Shown piece after piece: positions 42,422 to 49,745 of a DNA stretch of 64,000 nucleotides. The notes beneath the pieces were generated by a model that was not told where the DNA came from, did not search any database, and saw only the letters and a program-made list of their open reading frames with translations. Position 1 is the first letter of the stretch. Every line of letters begins with the position of its first letter. The stretch is from the NCBI RefSeq assembly GCF_042661025.1, contig NZ_JBHSWH010000001.1:1674001-1738000 (forward strand). Direction: 5' to 3'. The translations under genes and the position numbers were made by a program. This DNA is from Flexivirga alba (GTDB lineage: Bacteria; Actinomycetota; Actinomycetes; Actinomycetales; Dermatophilaceae).

Positions 42422-43378
42422 TCAGCGCCGCAGGTCGATCCGGGTCTCCGTCTGCGGCCAGCCGACCTCGGCGAACGCTCGTGCCATCGGAAGGTTCGCG
42501 TTGTCGGTGTCGGCGATCAGCACGGTGGCTCGTTCGGCGAGCAACCGGCGGGTCTGCCAGGCGAGCAGCTGACGTCCGTAGCCGTGACCGCGATGCTCCA
42601 GCGTTGTGCCCACGAACAACACGAAGGCACGCCCAGTCGGCAACACGCGCCCGGACACCATGCCGACGACTGCACCGGAAGCGTTGCGTGCCAAGTGAAT
42701 GCACTCGACCGGGTCTGCCTCCAACAGATCTGCGAGGGACTGCTCGCAGGCAGCTTCGAAACCGAGTCGGGTGATGCGATCGGCGTCGTGGGCGTCCAGT
42801 GTCTCGCGCATGACCTCCCGGTGACACGCGGCGAGGGCAGGATCACCGGGGTCGGTCACCCCGGTGAACGACAGCTCCGTCGTCGGACCGTCACCGAGGC
42901 CCGCCGGCGGTTCGAATTCGTAGTGTCGGCGCTCCACGAACAAGCGCCAGCCGGCGCCGGTGAGCGCGTCGGCGAGCAACCGCAGCGCTGGGGCGTCGTA
43001 GGTCGTCCCTGGCGGCGCGTAGATGCACGCTTCCTCTGCGCCGGCTGCGAGGACGGCCGAGGTGGCGCGGGCGGTGAGTGAGAGCGCCACCTGCGGGTCG
43101 TCGGGCAGCCCGAAGATGTCGAGCACGTAGGCCTGATCGGACGGTTGGTCCGCGCCGAGTGCGGCCAGCACGCCCAGTTGCCTGTCGGTGTCGTCCCGAA
43201 CGGCCCATACCCATTCGGGGCGGCGGCGGCCGGTGCCGAACGCGTCGAGCAGATGGAGCTCGGTACGGAGACGACGTTGCGTCGGTGAATCGAACGGCGT
43301 GGGTGACGACGCCAAGAGATCGATCGCCTCCACGTCGGTGGTGGGCGAGTAGAAATGCAGAGTCGTTGGGATTGCCAT
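42422..43378 (-). CDS. GNAT family acetyltransferase, two-module
   Basis: Acetyltransferase of 318 aa with a degenerate N-terminal GNAT-like half and an active-looking C-terminal half carrying LEHRGHGYGRQLL and NANLPMARAFAEVGW. GAGGAAC lies before the ATG. It converges with the PEP mutase-like gene two bases away. A 14-codon open frame with a perfect ribosome site lies just upstream (43393-43437). Substrate unknown. Confidence 0.82.
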   Translation of the reverse strand: MAIPTTLHFYSPTTDVEAIDLLASSPTPFDSPTQRRLRTELHLLDAFGTGRRRPEWVWAVRDDTDRQLGVLAALGADQPSDQAYVLDIFGLPDDPQVALSLTARATSAVLAAGAEEACIYAPPGTTYDAPALRLLADALTGAGWRLFVERRHYEFEPPAGLGDGPTTELSFTGVTDPGDPALAACHREVMRETLDAHDADRITRLGFEAACEQSLADLLEADPVECIHLARNASGAVVGMVSGRVLPTGRAFVLFVGTTLEHRGHGYGRQLLAWQTRRLLAERATVLIADTDNANLPMARAFAEVGWPQTETRIDLRR

Positions 43379-43392
43379 GGAGTTCCTCGAGT

Positions 43393-43437
43393 TCAGGAAC
43401 CGGCCTGCTTCCGGAGGCCGGCCGGTGGAGTGGTCAT
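43393..43437 (-). CDS. 14-residue upstream open frame before the GNAT gene
   Basis: The frame MTTPPAGLRKQAGS has an AAAGGAGG ribosome site six bases before its ATG, better than that of most genes here, and stops 14 bases before the GNAT ATG. Its own DNA holds an inverted repeat (CCGGCCT...AGGCCGG). This layout is like a leader peptide that controls downstream translation. Coding status is inferred; it may be incidental. Confidence 0.45.
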   Translation of the reverse strand: MTTPPAGLRKQAGS

Positions 43438-43467
43438 CGCCGCCTCCTTTCTCTCGTCGGGGATTCC

Positions 43468-43497
43468 ACTCTAGGAAGCGGCGCAGGGCCGCAGCAA
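43468..43497 (-). promoter_or_regulatory. Candidate promoter for the upstream frame and GNAT gene
   Basis: On the minus strand TTGCTG (43497-43492), 18 bases, TAGAGT (43473-43468). Transcription would start near 43461, giving a leader of about 25 bases before the 14-codon frame. The AT-rich palindrome GATATATATC at 43500-43509 overlaps the metI stop codon directly upstream. Confidence 0.5.
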
Positions 43498-43507
43498 CGG
43501 ATATATA

Positions 43508-44170
43508 TCAGCGGCGCAGCGCCCTGCGCGCCAACGCGTTACCACCGAACTGCGCGAGCTGCACCAGCACGATGATCACCGCCACTGCAACCCAGGTGAC
43601 TGCCCAGTCGAACCGGTGGTAGCCGTAGGTGATCGCGAAGTCGCCGAGTCCGCCGCCACCGACAGCTCCGGCGATCGCCGTCATGTCGACGACTGCGACG
43701 AAGATGAACGTGTAGCCGAGGATCAGCGGACCCAGCGCCTCGGGCACCAGCACGCTCCGGACGATCTGCGCCGGTCCCGCGCCCATCGATTCGGCAGCCT
43801 CGATGACACCGGGATCCACTGACACCAAAGACTGTTCGACGATGCGAGACACTCCAAACGTTGCCGCGATGACGAGCGGGAAGAGCACCGCCTTGGTGCC
43901 GATCGTCGATCCCATCGCACGCAGGGTCAGCGGAGCGACCGCGGTCACGAAGATGATGAACGGGATCGGGCGAACGATGTTCACCAGCACGTTCAGCACA
44001 GCGTTGACCGCGCGGTTCTCCATCAGTCCGCCGCCGCGCGTCGTGAAGAGCGCGACGCCGAGGATCAGTCCGAGGATCCCGCCGATCAGGATCGTCACGA
44101 CCGCCATCAGCAGCGTCTGCCAGATCGCGGTCTGGAACGTCGGCCACAAGGTCGACCAGTCTGTGGTCAT
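43508..44170 (-). CDS. metI: Methionine ABC transporter permease
   Basis: Inner-membrane permease of 220 aa with five helices and the EAA loop EAAESMGAGPAQIVRSVLVPEALGP. The MetI subfamily phrase RPIPFIIFVTAVAPLTLR is present. It ends the metQNI operon; its start overlaps metN by ATGA (44167-44170). Confidence 0.94.
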   Translation of the reverse strand: MTTDWSTLWPTFQTAIWQTLLMAVVTILIGGILGLILGVALFTTRGGGLMENRAVNAVLNVLVNIVRPIPFIIFVTAVAPLTLRAMGSTIGTKAVLFPLVIAATFGVSRIVEQSLVSVDPGVIEAAESMGAGPAQIVRSVLVPEALGPLILGYTFIFVAVVDMTAIAGAVGGGGLGDFAITYGYHRFDWAVTWVAVAVIIVLVQLAQFGGNALARRALRR

Positions 44171-45237
44171 CGCTTCGTCCCCTCCACGATGCCCGCGGCG
44201 TTCAACGCCTCGACCGTCGCGCGCACTCCGGCGTCCGGTCCGCGCAACGCGAGCGTGAACGACCCGAGAGACTCGTGTTTGAGGTCAGTGATCCCGCCAT
44301 ACACGATCTCGAAGTCGACCCCGTGGTCACGCGCTGCGGCGCTGAGGACCGACCCAAAGGCGCGCTCGTCGCTCACCGCGACGGTGACGAGCGTGTCGTC
44401 ATACGTGTCCCGAAGTTGTTGCAAACGGCCAGCATCCGGCCGATTGCCAACCGTCGCGGCGACGAAGCGCTGCGTGGTCTCGGCTTGCGGAGCGCCGAGT
44501 ATGTCGCGGACGGCGCCCACCTCGACGACCCGTCCGGCGTCCAGCACCGCAACGCGGTCGGCGATCGTTCGCACCACATCCATCTCGTGGGTGATCACCA
44601 CGATGGTGATCCCGAGCTCCTCGTTGACCCGCCGCAGCAGGGCGAGCACGTCGCGGGTCGTCTCGGGGTCCAACGCCGACGTCGACTCGTCGGCGAGCAG
44701 CAGGTCCGGCTCGCTGGCCAGAGCCCGGGCGATGCCGACGCGCTGCTTCTGGCCACCCGACAATTCCTCCGGGTAGGCCCATGCCTTGTCCAGCAGGCCG
44801 ACGAACGACAACAACTCGGCCACCCGGTCCTCCTGCTCGGCGCGGCTCAAACCCGCGAGTTGCAGCGGGTAGGCGACGTTCCCGAAGACGGTCCGGGATC
44901 GCATCAGGTTGAACTGCTGGAAGATCATCCCGATGCGACGTCGTATGGCGCGCAACGGTTTTCCGCTCAGGCTGGTGATGTCGACCCCGTCCACGGTGAC
45001 CGTGCCCGAGCTGACTCTCTCCAGTCCGTTGATCAACCGCACGAGGGTGCTCTTGCCCGCACCGGAGTAGCCGATCACCGCGAAGATCTCGCCGCGGCGG
45101 ATGTCCAGGTCGACGTCCGACAGCGCTCGGTGCTGGTCGTCGCCCTTACCGAAGACCTTGCTGACGGCGTCCAGTCGGACCAATGCATCCGCCGAGTTCG
45201 ACTCAGGCTCAACGGTCTGTCCCAGTGTCGCTGTCAT
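44167..45237 (-). CDS. metN: Methionine ABC transporter ATP-binding protein
   Basis: ATPase of 356 aa. Walker A GYSGAGKST lies at residues 56-64, the signature LSGGQKQR and Walker B LLLADE follow, and the C-terminal NIL domain (about 270-350) binds methionine for feedback inhibition in known MetN. The start overlaps the metQ stop by 4 bases (45234-45237). Confidence 0.95.
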   Translation of the reverse strand: MTATLGQTVEPESNSADALVRLDAVSKVFGKGDDQHRALSDVDLDIRRGEIFAVIGYSGAGKSTLVRLINGLERVSSGTVTVDGVDITSLSGKPLRAIRRRIGMIFQQFNLMRSRTVFGNVAYPLQLAGLSRAEQEDRVAELLSFVGLLDKAWAYPEELSGGQKQRVGIARALASEPDLLLADESTSALDPETTRDVLALLRRVNEELGITIVVITHEMDVVRTIADRVAVLDAGRVVEVGAVRDILGAPQAETTQRFVAATVGNRPDAGRLQQLRDTYDDTLVTVAVSDERAFGSVLSAAARDHGVDFEIVYGGITDLKHESLGSFTLALRGPDAGVRATVEALNAAGIVEGTKR

Positions 45238-46208
45238 TTCGAGGCCACCGTCTTCTCCAGACCGGTCAGCAGCTTGCGCAGGGCAGCAGCCGGCTTGCGC
45301 ACCAGGACACTGGTGTTCTTGGACTCGGCGACGACGAGCTTCGAGACGCGCGGGTCCTGGTAGAGCTTGACCAACTCGGCATACGTCGGGTTGTCCTTGT
45401 CCTGCTCCCGGGCGACGATCACGTTGATGTAGGGCTGCGCGGTCGCCGACTTCGGGTCGTCGGAGTAGAGCGCCGACGTCGGGTCGAGCTTCCCGTCCAG
45501 CGCGAAGTTGTTGTTGATCACCGCGCCGTCGACGGACGACAGTGACGTCACAGTCTGCGACGCGTCGACCGGGGTCACCTGGACCTTCGATGCGCCCTTG
45601 TCGACGTCCGCCGGTGTCGACAGGATATTTCCGCCGCCCTTGAGCTTCAGCAGCCCGGCCTTCTGCAGCACCAGCAGCGCCCGGGCCTGGTTGGTCGCAT
45701 CGTTCGGGATGGCGATCTTCGCCCCGGCCGGGATCGACGACACCGACTTGTGCTTGCGGGAGTAGAGGCTGAGTGGCACGACATACGTCGATCCGACCGG
45801 GGTCAGCGTCTCGTGGGACTGGTCGTTGTATGTCGCGAGGAAGACCAGGTGCTGGAAGAGGTTGAGGTCCAGTTGTCCTTGTGCCAAAGCGGGATTCGCC
45901 TGGGTGTAGTCGGAGAAGTTGACGGTTTGCACCTTGATGCCGCGATCGCGGGCAAGCTTCTTGAAGACCGTCCAGTAGTCCTGATCCGCGTCGGTGACGC
46001 CGATCTTCACCGTGGTCAGTTTCGTGCCGGAGGTTGAATTGTCGGACGACGAGCGACCGGCTGCGAATCCGCCCCCGCCGCCGACCACCAGGCCGACGAC
46101 GGCCGCGCCGATCCAGCTGCGTCGGGTGTGGGTGCGACGCGGCGGCAGAGTCGGTCGGTCCGGCAGGGACGGGACGTTGGACGGATCGGGGATGTTCTTG
46201 TCAGGCAT
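45234..46208 (-). CDS. metQ: Methionine-binding protein with N-terminal membrane anchor
   Basis: Substrate-binding protein of 324 aa of the NlpA/MetQ family, with VKIGVTDADQDYWTVFKKLARD and NLFQHLVFL. The N-terminus has a single hydrophobic helix (SWIGAAVVGLVVGGGGG) and no lipobox Cys, so it is probably held by an uncleaved helix or released by signal peptidase I rather than lipidated, which is unusual for MetQ. TGAGGA precedes the ATG at 46208. The SAM-IV riboswitch lies in the leader. Confidence 0.9.
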   Translation of the reverse strand: MPDKNIPDPSNVPSLPDRPTLPPRRTHTRRSWIGAAVVGLVVGGGGGFAAGRSSSDNSTSGTKLTTVKIGVTDADQDYWTVFKKLARDRGIKVQTVNFSDYTQANPALAQGQLDLNLFQHLVFLATYNDQSHETLTPVGSTYVVPLSLYSRKHKSVSSIPAGAKIAIPNDATNQARALLVLQKAGLLKLKGGGNILSTPADVDKGASKVQVTPVDASQTVTSLSSVDGAVINNNFALDGKLDPTSALYSDDPKSATAQPYINVIVAREQDKDNPTYAELVKLYQDPRVSKLVVAESKNTSVLVRKPAAALRKLLTGLEKTVASK

Positions 46209-46340
46209 GAGGTCCTCAGGGTCGCTGGTATGACGAATGCGCCCGGCCGTGCTCGAACTCGTCCGCACGCGATCGGCGAGCGGACGGGCAATGGGGAACT
46301 GCCGTGCTTGCCGCACTGCAAATCGATGGATTGCGCACTG

Positions 46341-46428
46341 CGGCCTAGTCATTCACCTGGGGCACCCCGCCACGTGCGTGAGGGTTGCCGCCCAGCAAGC
46401 CAGGGCTTGTCGCTGGGACTCGTGACTG
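46341..46428 (-). ncRNA. SAM-IV riboswitch in the metQNI leader
   Basis: On the minus strand the RNA begins AGTCACGAGTCCCAGC, continues with AAGCCCTGGCTTGCTGG and GGCAACCC, and ends GGGGTGCCCCAGGTGAATGACT. This closely follows the SAM-IV consensus. P1 pairs AGTCA with TGACT, P2 pairs CCCAGC with GCTGGG and AAGCC with GGCTT. It lies 130 bases before metQ and should lower expression when SAM is abundant. A hairpin of CGTCCGC/GCGGACG follows at about 46258-46285. Confidence 0.85.
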
Positions 46429-46433
46429 GTTCA

Positions 46434-46463
46434 AACATAAGGAGTAGTTACCGGATAAGTCAA
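46434..46463 (-). promoter_or_regulatory. Promoter of the metQNI operon
   Basis: On the minus strand TTGACT (46463-46458), 18 bases, TATGTT (46439-46434), with the start site expected near 46427, exactly at the riboswitch 5' end. The whole 378-base gap 46209-46586 therefore holds the metQ leader, this promoter and the palindrome at 46468. Confidence 0.65.
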
Positions 46464-46467
46464 AATC

Positions 46468-46482
46468 GGTAGCGTTGCTACC
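46468..46482. promoter_or_regulatory. 15-bp inverted repeat beside the met promoter
   Basis: GGTAGCGTTGCTACC has perfect 6-bp arms. It sits just upstream of the -35 box of metQNI and about 105 bases before the Nudix gene. It could bind a second regulator of the transporter in addition to the riboswitch. Confidence 0.4.
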
Positions 46483-46586
46483 ACGTTGTGACCTGGCTCA
46501 CGTACGTGGCAGGCGGGCCGCCGTGACTGATCGGGCCGACGGAACTCGAGTCCTTCCCGTCGCCAAACCCTCGGTAGCCTCGGCGT

Positions 46587-46991
46587 GTGCCCGGTTCGGA
46601 GATCGTCGTCAGCGCTGTCGTGTTCCGGGATCCCGAAGGCCGGGTGCTGACGGTCCGAAAGTCAGGCACCGAGATGTTCATGTTCCCCGGCGGCAAGCTC
46701 GAGCCGGGCGAGCACGCCGTCGACGCGGCCGTTCGAGAAGTCGGTGAGGAGCTCGACATACAGGTGCGGGCCGACGACCTGCGCATGGTGGGCACGTTCA
46801 GCTCGGATGCCGCCAACGAGCCCGGCCACACAGTCACCGCGACGGTGTACGAGCACGCCTATGTTCCGGTGGCGGCGCCTGCCGCCGAAATCGCCGAACT
46901 GCGCTGGCCAGACTTGTCTTCCGAGGCGCCGGCCGATCTCGCGCCGCTGCTCGCGCTCAGCGTGTTCCCAGCCTTGCGTGCTGGTCGCTGA
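46587..46991 (+). CDS. Nudix hydrolase
   Basis: Nudix enzyme of 134 aa. The Nudix box spans about residues 36-58 (GKLEPGEHAVDAAVREVGEEL), with Asp in place of the final Gly. TAGCCT six bases before the GTG start suggests a leaderless transcript. Such short enzymes hydrolyse nucleoside diphosphate derivatives; substrate unknown. Confidence 0.88.
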   Translation: MPGSEIVVSAVVFRDPEGRVLTVRKSGTEMFMFPGGKLEPGEHAVDAAVREVGEELDIQVRADDLRMVGTFSSDAANEPGHTVTATVYEHAYVPVAAPAAEIAELRWPDLSSEAPADLAPLLALSVFPALRAGR

Positions 46992-47083
46992 TCGGGCGCC
47001 GAGGGTCTTGACCGGCCGGTAACTTGTGCTCCACAGTTGCCCCTGCGTGCTGTGCGTCACAACCGTTGTGGCGTCGTCCGCGG

Positions 47084-47101
47084 GTGTCGTCCGGACGACA
47101 C
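47084..47101. promoter_or_regulatory. Perfect 18-bp palindrome upstream of the SGNH hydrolase
   Basis: GTGTCGTCCGGACGACAC has two perfect 9-bp arms with no spacer. A second palindrome, CACAACCGTTGTG, lies at 47058-47070. Both are in the 161-base gap before the hydrolase start. Probable operator; regulator unknown. Confidence 0.5.
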
Positions 47102-47152
47102 GGTCCCCTTGCAGTTCCTGCCCCTGCATGATCTCGAACGATCGGATGACCC

Positions 47153-48025
47153 GTGAATCCCTTGAAACACCAACGTCGCCGGGCCGCTGTCGCACTCGCA
47201 GCAGCCGTTGTCGCATCCGCCGGACTCGCCGCGCCGGCAGCCATCGCCTCAGCGGCTCCGCTCAACTACGTCGCGATGGGCGACAGCTACAGCGCCGGCT
47301 CCGGCATCCTTCCGCTGTCGGATGCCACGCCCCTGTGCACCCAGTCATCGCTGAACTCCGCGCACGTCATCGCCGCGGCCAAGGGTTTCGCGCTCACTGA
47401 TGTGTCGTGCGGTGGCGCGACGACTGCTGACTTCGCGGGCAAGCAGTTCGGCGTCGTGGCACCGCAACTCAACGCGCTCAGCACCTCCACCGATCTGGTC
47501 ACCCTGACGATCGGCGGCAACGACAACAACACGTTCATCAACATGATCGCTGCGTGTGGCAGTGCGGGTATGGCGACGCTCGGGTTCGGCAGCCCCTGCA
47601 AGACGCTGTATGGCGACAGCTTCGCCAACAGCATCACCAACTCCACCTACCCGAACCTCGTCTCCGCCCTGAAGTCCGTGCGGGCAAAGGCGCCGAATGC
47701 CCGGGTCGCGATCGCCGGCTACCCGCACGTGATGCCGGCGGACAACTCGAGTTGCTTCGCCGTGATGCCCATCGCATCCGGTGACGTCGCCTACGTGAAC
47801 TCGATCGAGGCGACGCTCAACAGTGCGGTGCAGCGCGCCGCAGCCGCAACGGGGGCCACGTACGTGGACATGTCCGCCCCGACCGTCGGTCACGACGCGT
47901 GCAAGCCGGTCGGCACTCGGTGGGTCGAACCCGCGCTCTGGGGCACGAACTACGTGCCGGTCCACCCGAACGCCGCGGGCGAGCAGGCATACGCCGACCA
48001 GTACGTCGCCCGGCTCGGCCTCTGA
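47153..48025 (+). CDS. Secreted SGNH/GDSL hydrolase
   Basis: Esterase/lipase-type protein of 290 aa. A signal peptide with RRR and a hydrophobic core ends near ASA-AP at residue 35. Block I GDSYSAGSG puts the nucleophile at Ser45, block III GGND is near residue 122, and the catalytic His is in VHPNAAGEQAYA near residue 272. Four to six Cys suggest disulfides, as in the Streptomyces lipase group. It starts at GTG. Confidence 0.9.
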   Translation: MNPLKHQRRRAAVALAAAVVASAGLAAPAAIASAAPLNYVAMGDSYSAGSGILPLSDATPLCTQSSLNSAHVIAAAKGFALTDVSCGGATTADFAGKQFGVVAPQLNALSTSTDLVTLTIGGNDNNTFINMIAACGSAGMATLGFGSPCKTLYGDSFANSITNSTYPNLVSALKSVRAKAPNARVAIAGYPHVMPADNSSCFAVMPIASGDVAYVNSIEATLNSAVQRAAAATGATYVDMSAPTVGHDACKPVGTRWVEPALWGTNYVPVHPNAAGEQAYADQYVARLGL

Positions 48026-48061
48026 CCGAAGTCTGCCGGGCGGCACAGACGGAGTTGAGCA

Positions 48062-48117
48062 CGAGAGGACGATAGATGCTGTGAGCGAGCTTTCTCACGA
48101 CATCTATCGACCTCTCG
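48062..48117. other. Long, nearly perfect hairpin after the SGNH hydrolase gene
   Basis: Arms CGAGAGG, CGATAGATG and GTGAG (48062-48085) pair with CTCAC, CATCTATCG and CCTCTCG (48094-48117), broken only by symmetric one- and two-base mismatches around an 8-base loop: 21 paired bases. There is no T-run after it, so it is not a classic intrinsic terminator. It may end the hydrolase transcript, or be a regulatory structure before nuoA2. Confidence 0.7.
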
Positions 48118-48171
48118 GCGCGCTCAGGATGCCCGAAACGGCGCTGCAGACCGGACGTACCGTCCATTCCG

Positions 48172-48215
48172 GGAGAGCCTCACGCACGAGACCCCGCCTG
48201 CTGGTTAGGCTCTCC
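48172..48215. promoter_or_regulatory. 9-bp inverted repeat covering the nuoA2 -10 region
   Basis: GGAGAGCCT (48172-48180) is inverted as AGGCTCTCC (48207-48215). The second arm overlaps the -10 TAGGCT (48206-48211), which lies six bases before the nuoA2 GTG, so this would be a leaderless promoter with a possible operator. A smaller palindrome GGACGTACCGTCC is at 48153-48165. Confidence 0.5.
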
Positions 48216-48217
48216 GG

Positions 48218-48628
48218 GTGTCCTCGGGAGTGACCGGTTACTTGGTGCTGCTCGGCGTCGGTGTCGCCGGAGCGGTGCTTTTCGTTGCCGCGATGGCCTC
48301 TCGGCGGCTGTTGGCGCCCAGCGCACCGAGCCTGGCGAAGTTGACCACCTACGAGTCGGGCGTCGATCCGGCGAGCGGCGGCTGGGCGCAGACCCACTTC
48401 CGGTACATCACTTATGCGTTCCTGTATGTCGTCTTCGCGGTCGACGCCGTCTACCTCTTCCCGTGGGCTCTGGTGCTGCGCGATCACGATCTGGGAGTCG
48501 CGAGCCTGGTGGAGATGGCGATCTTCATCGCGGTGGTTCTCGTCGGCCTGCTGCACGCCGCTCGGCGCGGCATGCTGACGTGGTCGGACAGTGCCGCCGA
48601 CAGGGAGGACCAGACCAGTGACCACTGA
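48218..48628 (+). CDS. nuoA2: Complex I subunit A, second cluster
   Basis: NuoA-family membrane protein of 136 aa with three helices. It shows TTYESGVDP where the first-cluster copy has DAYECGIQP, so the conserved Cys of the loop is Ser here. That loop Cys marks the active/deactive switch region in mitochondrial enzymes. The helix with FAVDAVYLFPWALV aligns with the first copy. First gene of a ten-gene operon. GTG start with a leaderless-type -10. Confidence 0.92.
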   Translation: MSSGVTGYLVLLGVGVAGAVLFVAAMASRRLLAPSAPSLAKLTTYESGVDPASGGWAQTHFRYITYAFLYVVFAVDAVYLFPWALVLRDHDLGVASLVEMAIFIAVVLVGLLHAARRGMLTWSDSAADREDQTSDH

Positions 48629-49226
48629 CCTACCCATGCCCCGTGTCGGCGTCGGCCAGGCCGTCGCACCGAAGCCGATGCGCATCGTCCTCAACTGGGG
48701 TCGCCGCTACTCACTGTGGGTCTTCAACTTCGGATTGGCCTGCTGCGCCATCGAATTCATCGCCGCGTCGATGGCCCGCCACGACTTCATCCGGCTCGGC
48801 GTGATCCCCTTCGCGCCCGGCCCTCGCCAGGCTGACCTGATGGTTGTCTCCGGCACCGTCACCGACAAGATGGCACCCGCCGTCCGTCGCCTCTACGACC
48901 AGATGCCCGAGCCCAAATACGTCATCAGCTTCGGCGCCTGCAGCAACTCCGGCGGTCCCTACTGGGACTCCTACTGCGTCACCAAGGGTGTCGACCAGCT
49001 GATCCCGGTCGACGTCTACGTGCCCGGTTGCCCGCCGCGTCCCGAGGCGCTGCTGCACGGCATACAGGTGCTGCAGCAACAGATCGCCGACGAGCGGCTG
49101 CAGACCAAGGGCTTGCGCACCAAGCTCGGTGGGTATGCCGGGCGCAAGGCCTCGGCCGCCGAGGTGAGCCGTCCACTGGTCGCGCCTCCCGCTGAGGGGA
49201 AAAGGCGTGACCGACGAGACCTATGA
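48618..49226 (+). CDS. nuoB2: Complex I subunit B, second cluster
   Basis: NuoB-like subunit of 202 aa with all N2 ligands: the pair in GLACCAIEF, the Cys of GACSNSGG and that of PGCPPRPE. The quinone-end Fe-S cluster should therefore form. The C-terminal 45 residues are basic and not shared with the first copy. GTG at 48618 follows GGAGG and overlaps the nuoA2 end by 11 bases. Confidence 0.94.
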   Translation: MTTDLPMPRVGVGQAVAPKPMRIVLNWGRRYSLWVFNFGLACCAIEFIAASMARHDFIRLGVIPFAPGPRQADLMVVSGTVTDKMAPAVRRLYDQMPEPKYVISFGACSNSGGPYWDSYCVTKGVDQLIPVDVYVPGCPPRPEALLHGIQVLQQQIADERLQTKGLRTKLGGYAGRKASAAEVSRPLVAPPAEGKRRDRRDL

Positions 49227-49745
49227 GGTCCCCGCCGTCAGTTGCGAGCAGGGGAGTGGCTCGCCACCCTGGAGCGCGTCCGCGGCGAGGGCTTCGACTT
49301 CTTCGACTTCCTCACCGCCGTCGACCAGACCGATGCCGAGGAGACGCCCGGCTTCGACGTCGTCGTGCACCTGTATGACGCCACACCCGGCGCGTTGCGC
49401 GAGACGCTCGTCCGGACCAGGGTGGCCGACGGCGACTCGATCGCCAGCTGCACGAGCCTGTGGTCCGGTGCTGCGTGGCACGAGCGCGAGACCCATGAGA
49501 TGTTCGACATCGGCTTCGACGGGTATACCGACGCCAACCATGGCACGCTGCGAAAACTGTTGCTACCGGACGGTTTCGACGGTCACCCGCTACGCAAGTC
49601 GTTCGTGCTGGTCGCCCGCGCGAGCAAGCCTTGGCCCGGTGCCAAGGAACCCGGCGGCGGTGGCACGGACGGCAAGCCGGCCCGTGCGCCCCGCCGTCGC
49701 ATGCAGCCACCCGGCGTCCCCGACGAGTCCTGGGGTCCCCGGTAG
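49207..49745 (+). CDS. nuoC2: Complex I subunit C, second cluster, probably frameshifted near the start
   Basis: NuoC-like subunit with GFDFFDFLTAVDQ, WHERETHEMFDIGFDG and LLLPDGFDGHPLRKSF. The GTG at 49207 has the strong site GAGGGGAAAAGG but is in another frame than the body of the gene. Adding one C to the CCCC at 49230-49233 joins them and gives 179 aa (VPRRQLRAGEW). The alternative is a TTG start at 49242 with a poor site. It is followed directly by nuoH2, so there is no nuoD2. Confidence 0.85.

Noticed and set aside
48026..48217. Rex site upstream of nuoA2
   Set aside because: The closest sequence (TGTGAGCGAGC...) lacks the TTCACA half and is part of the hairpin at 48062.
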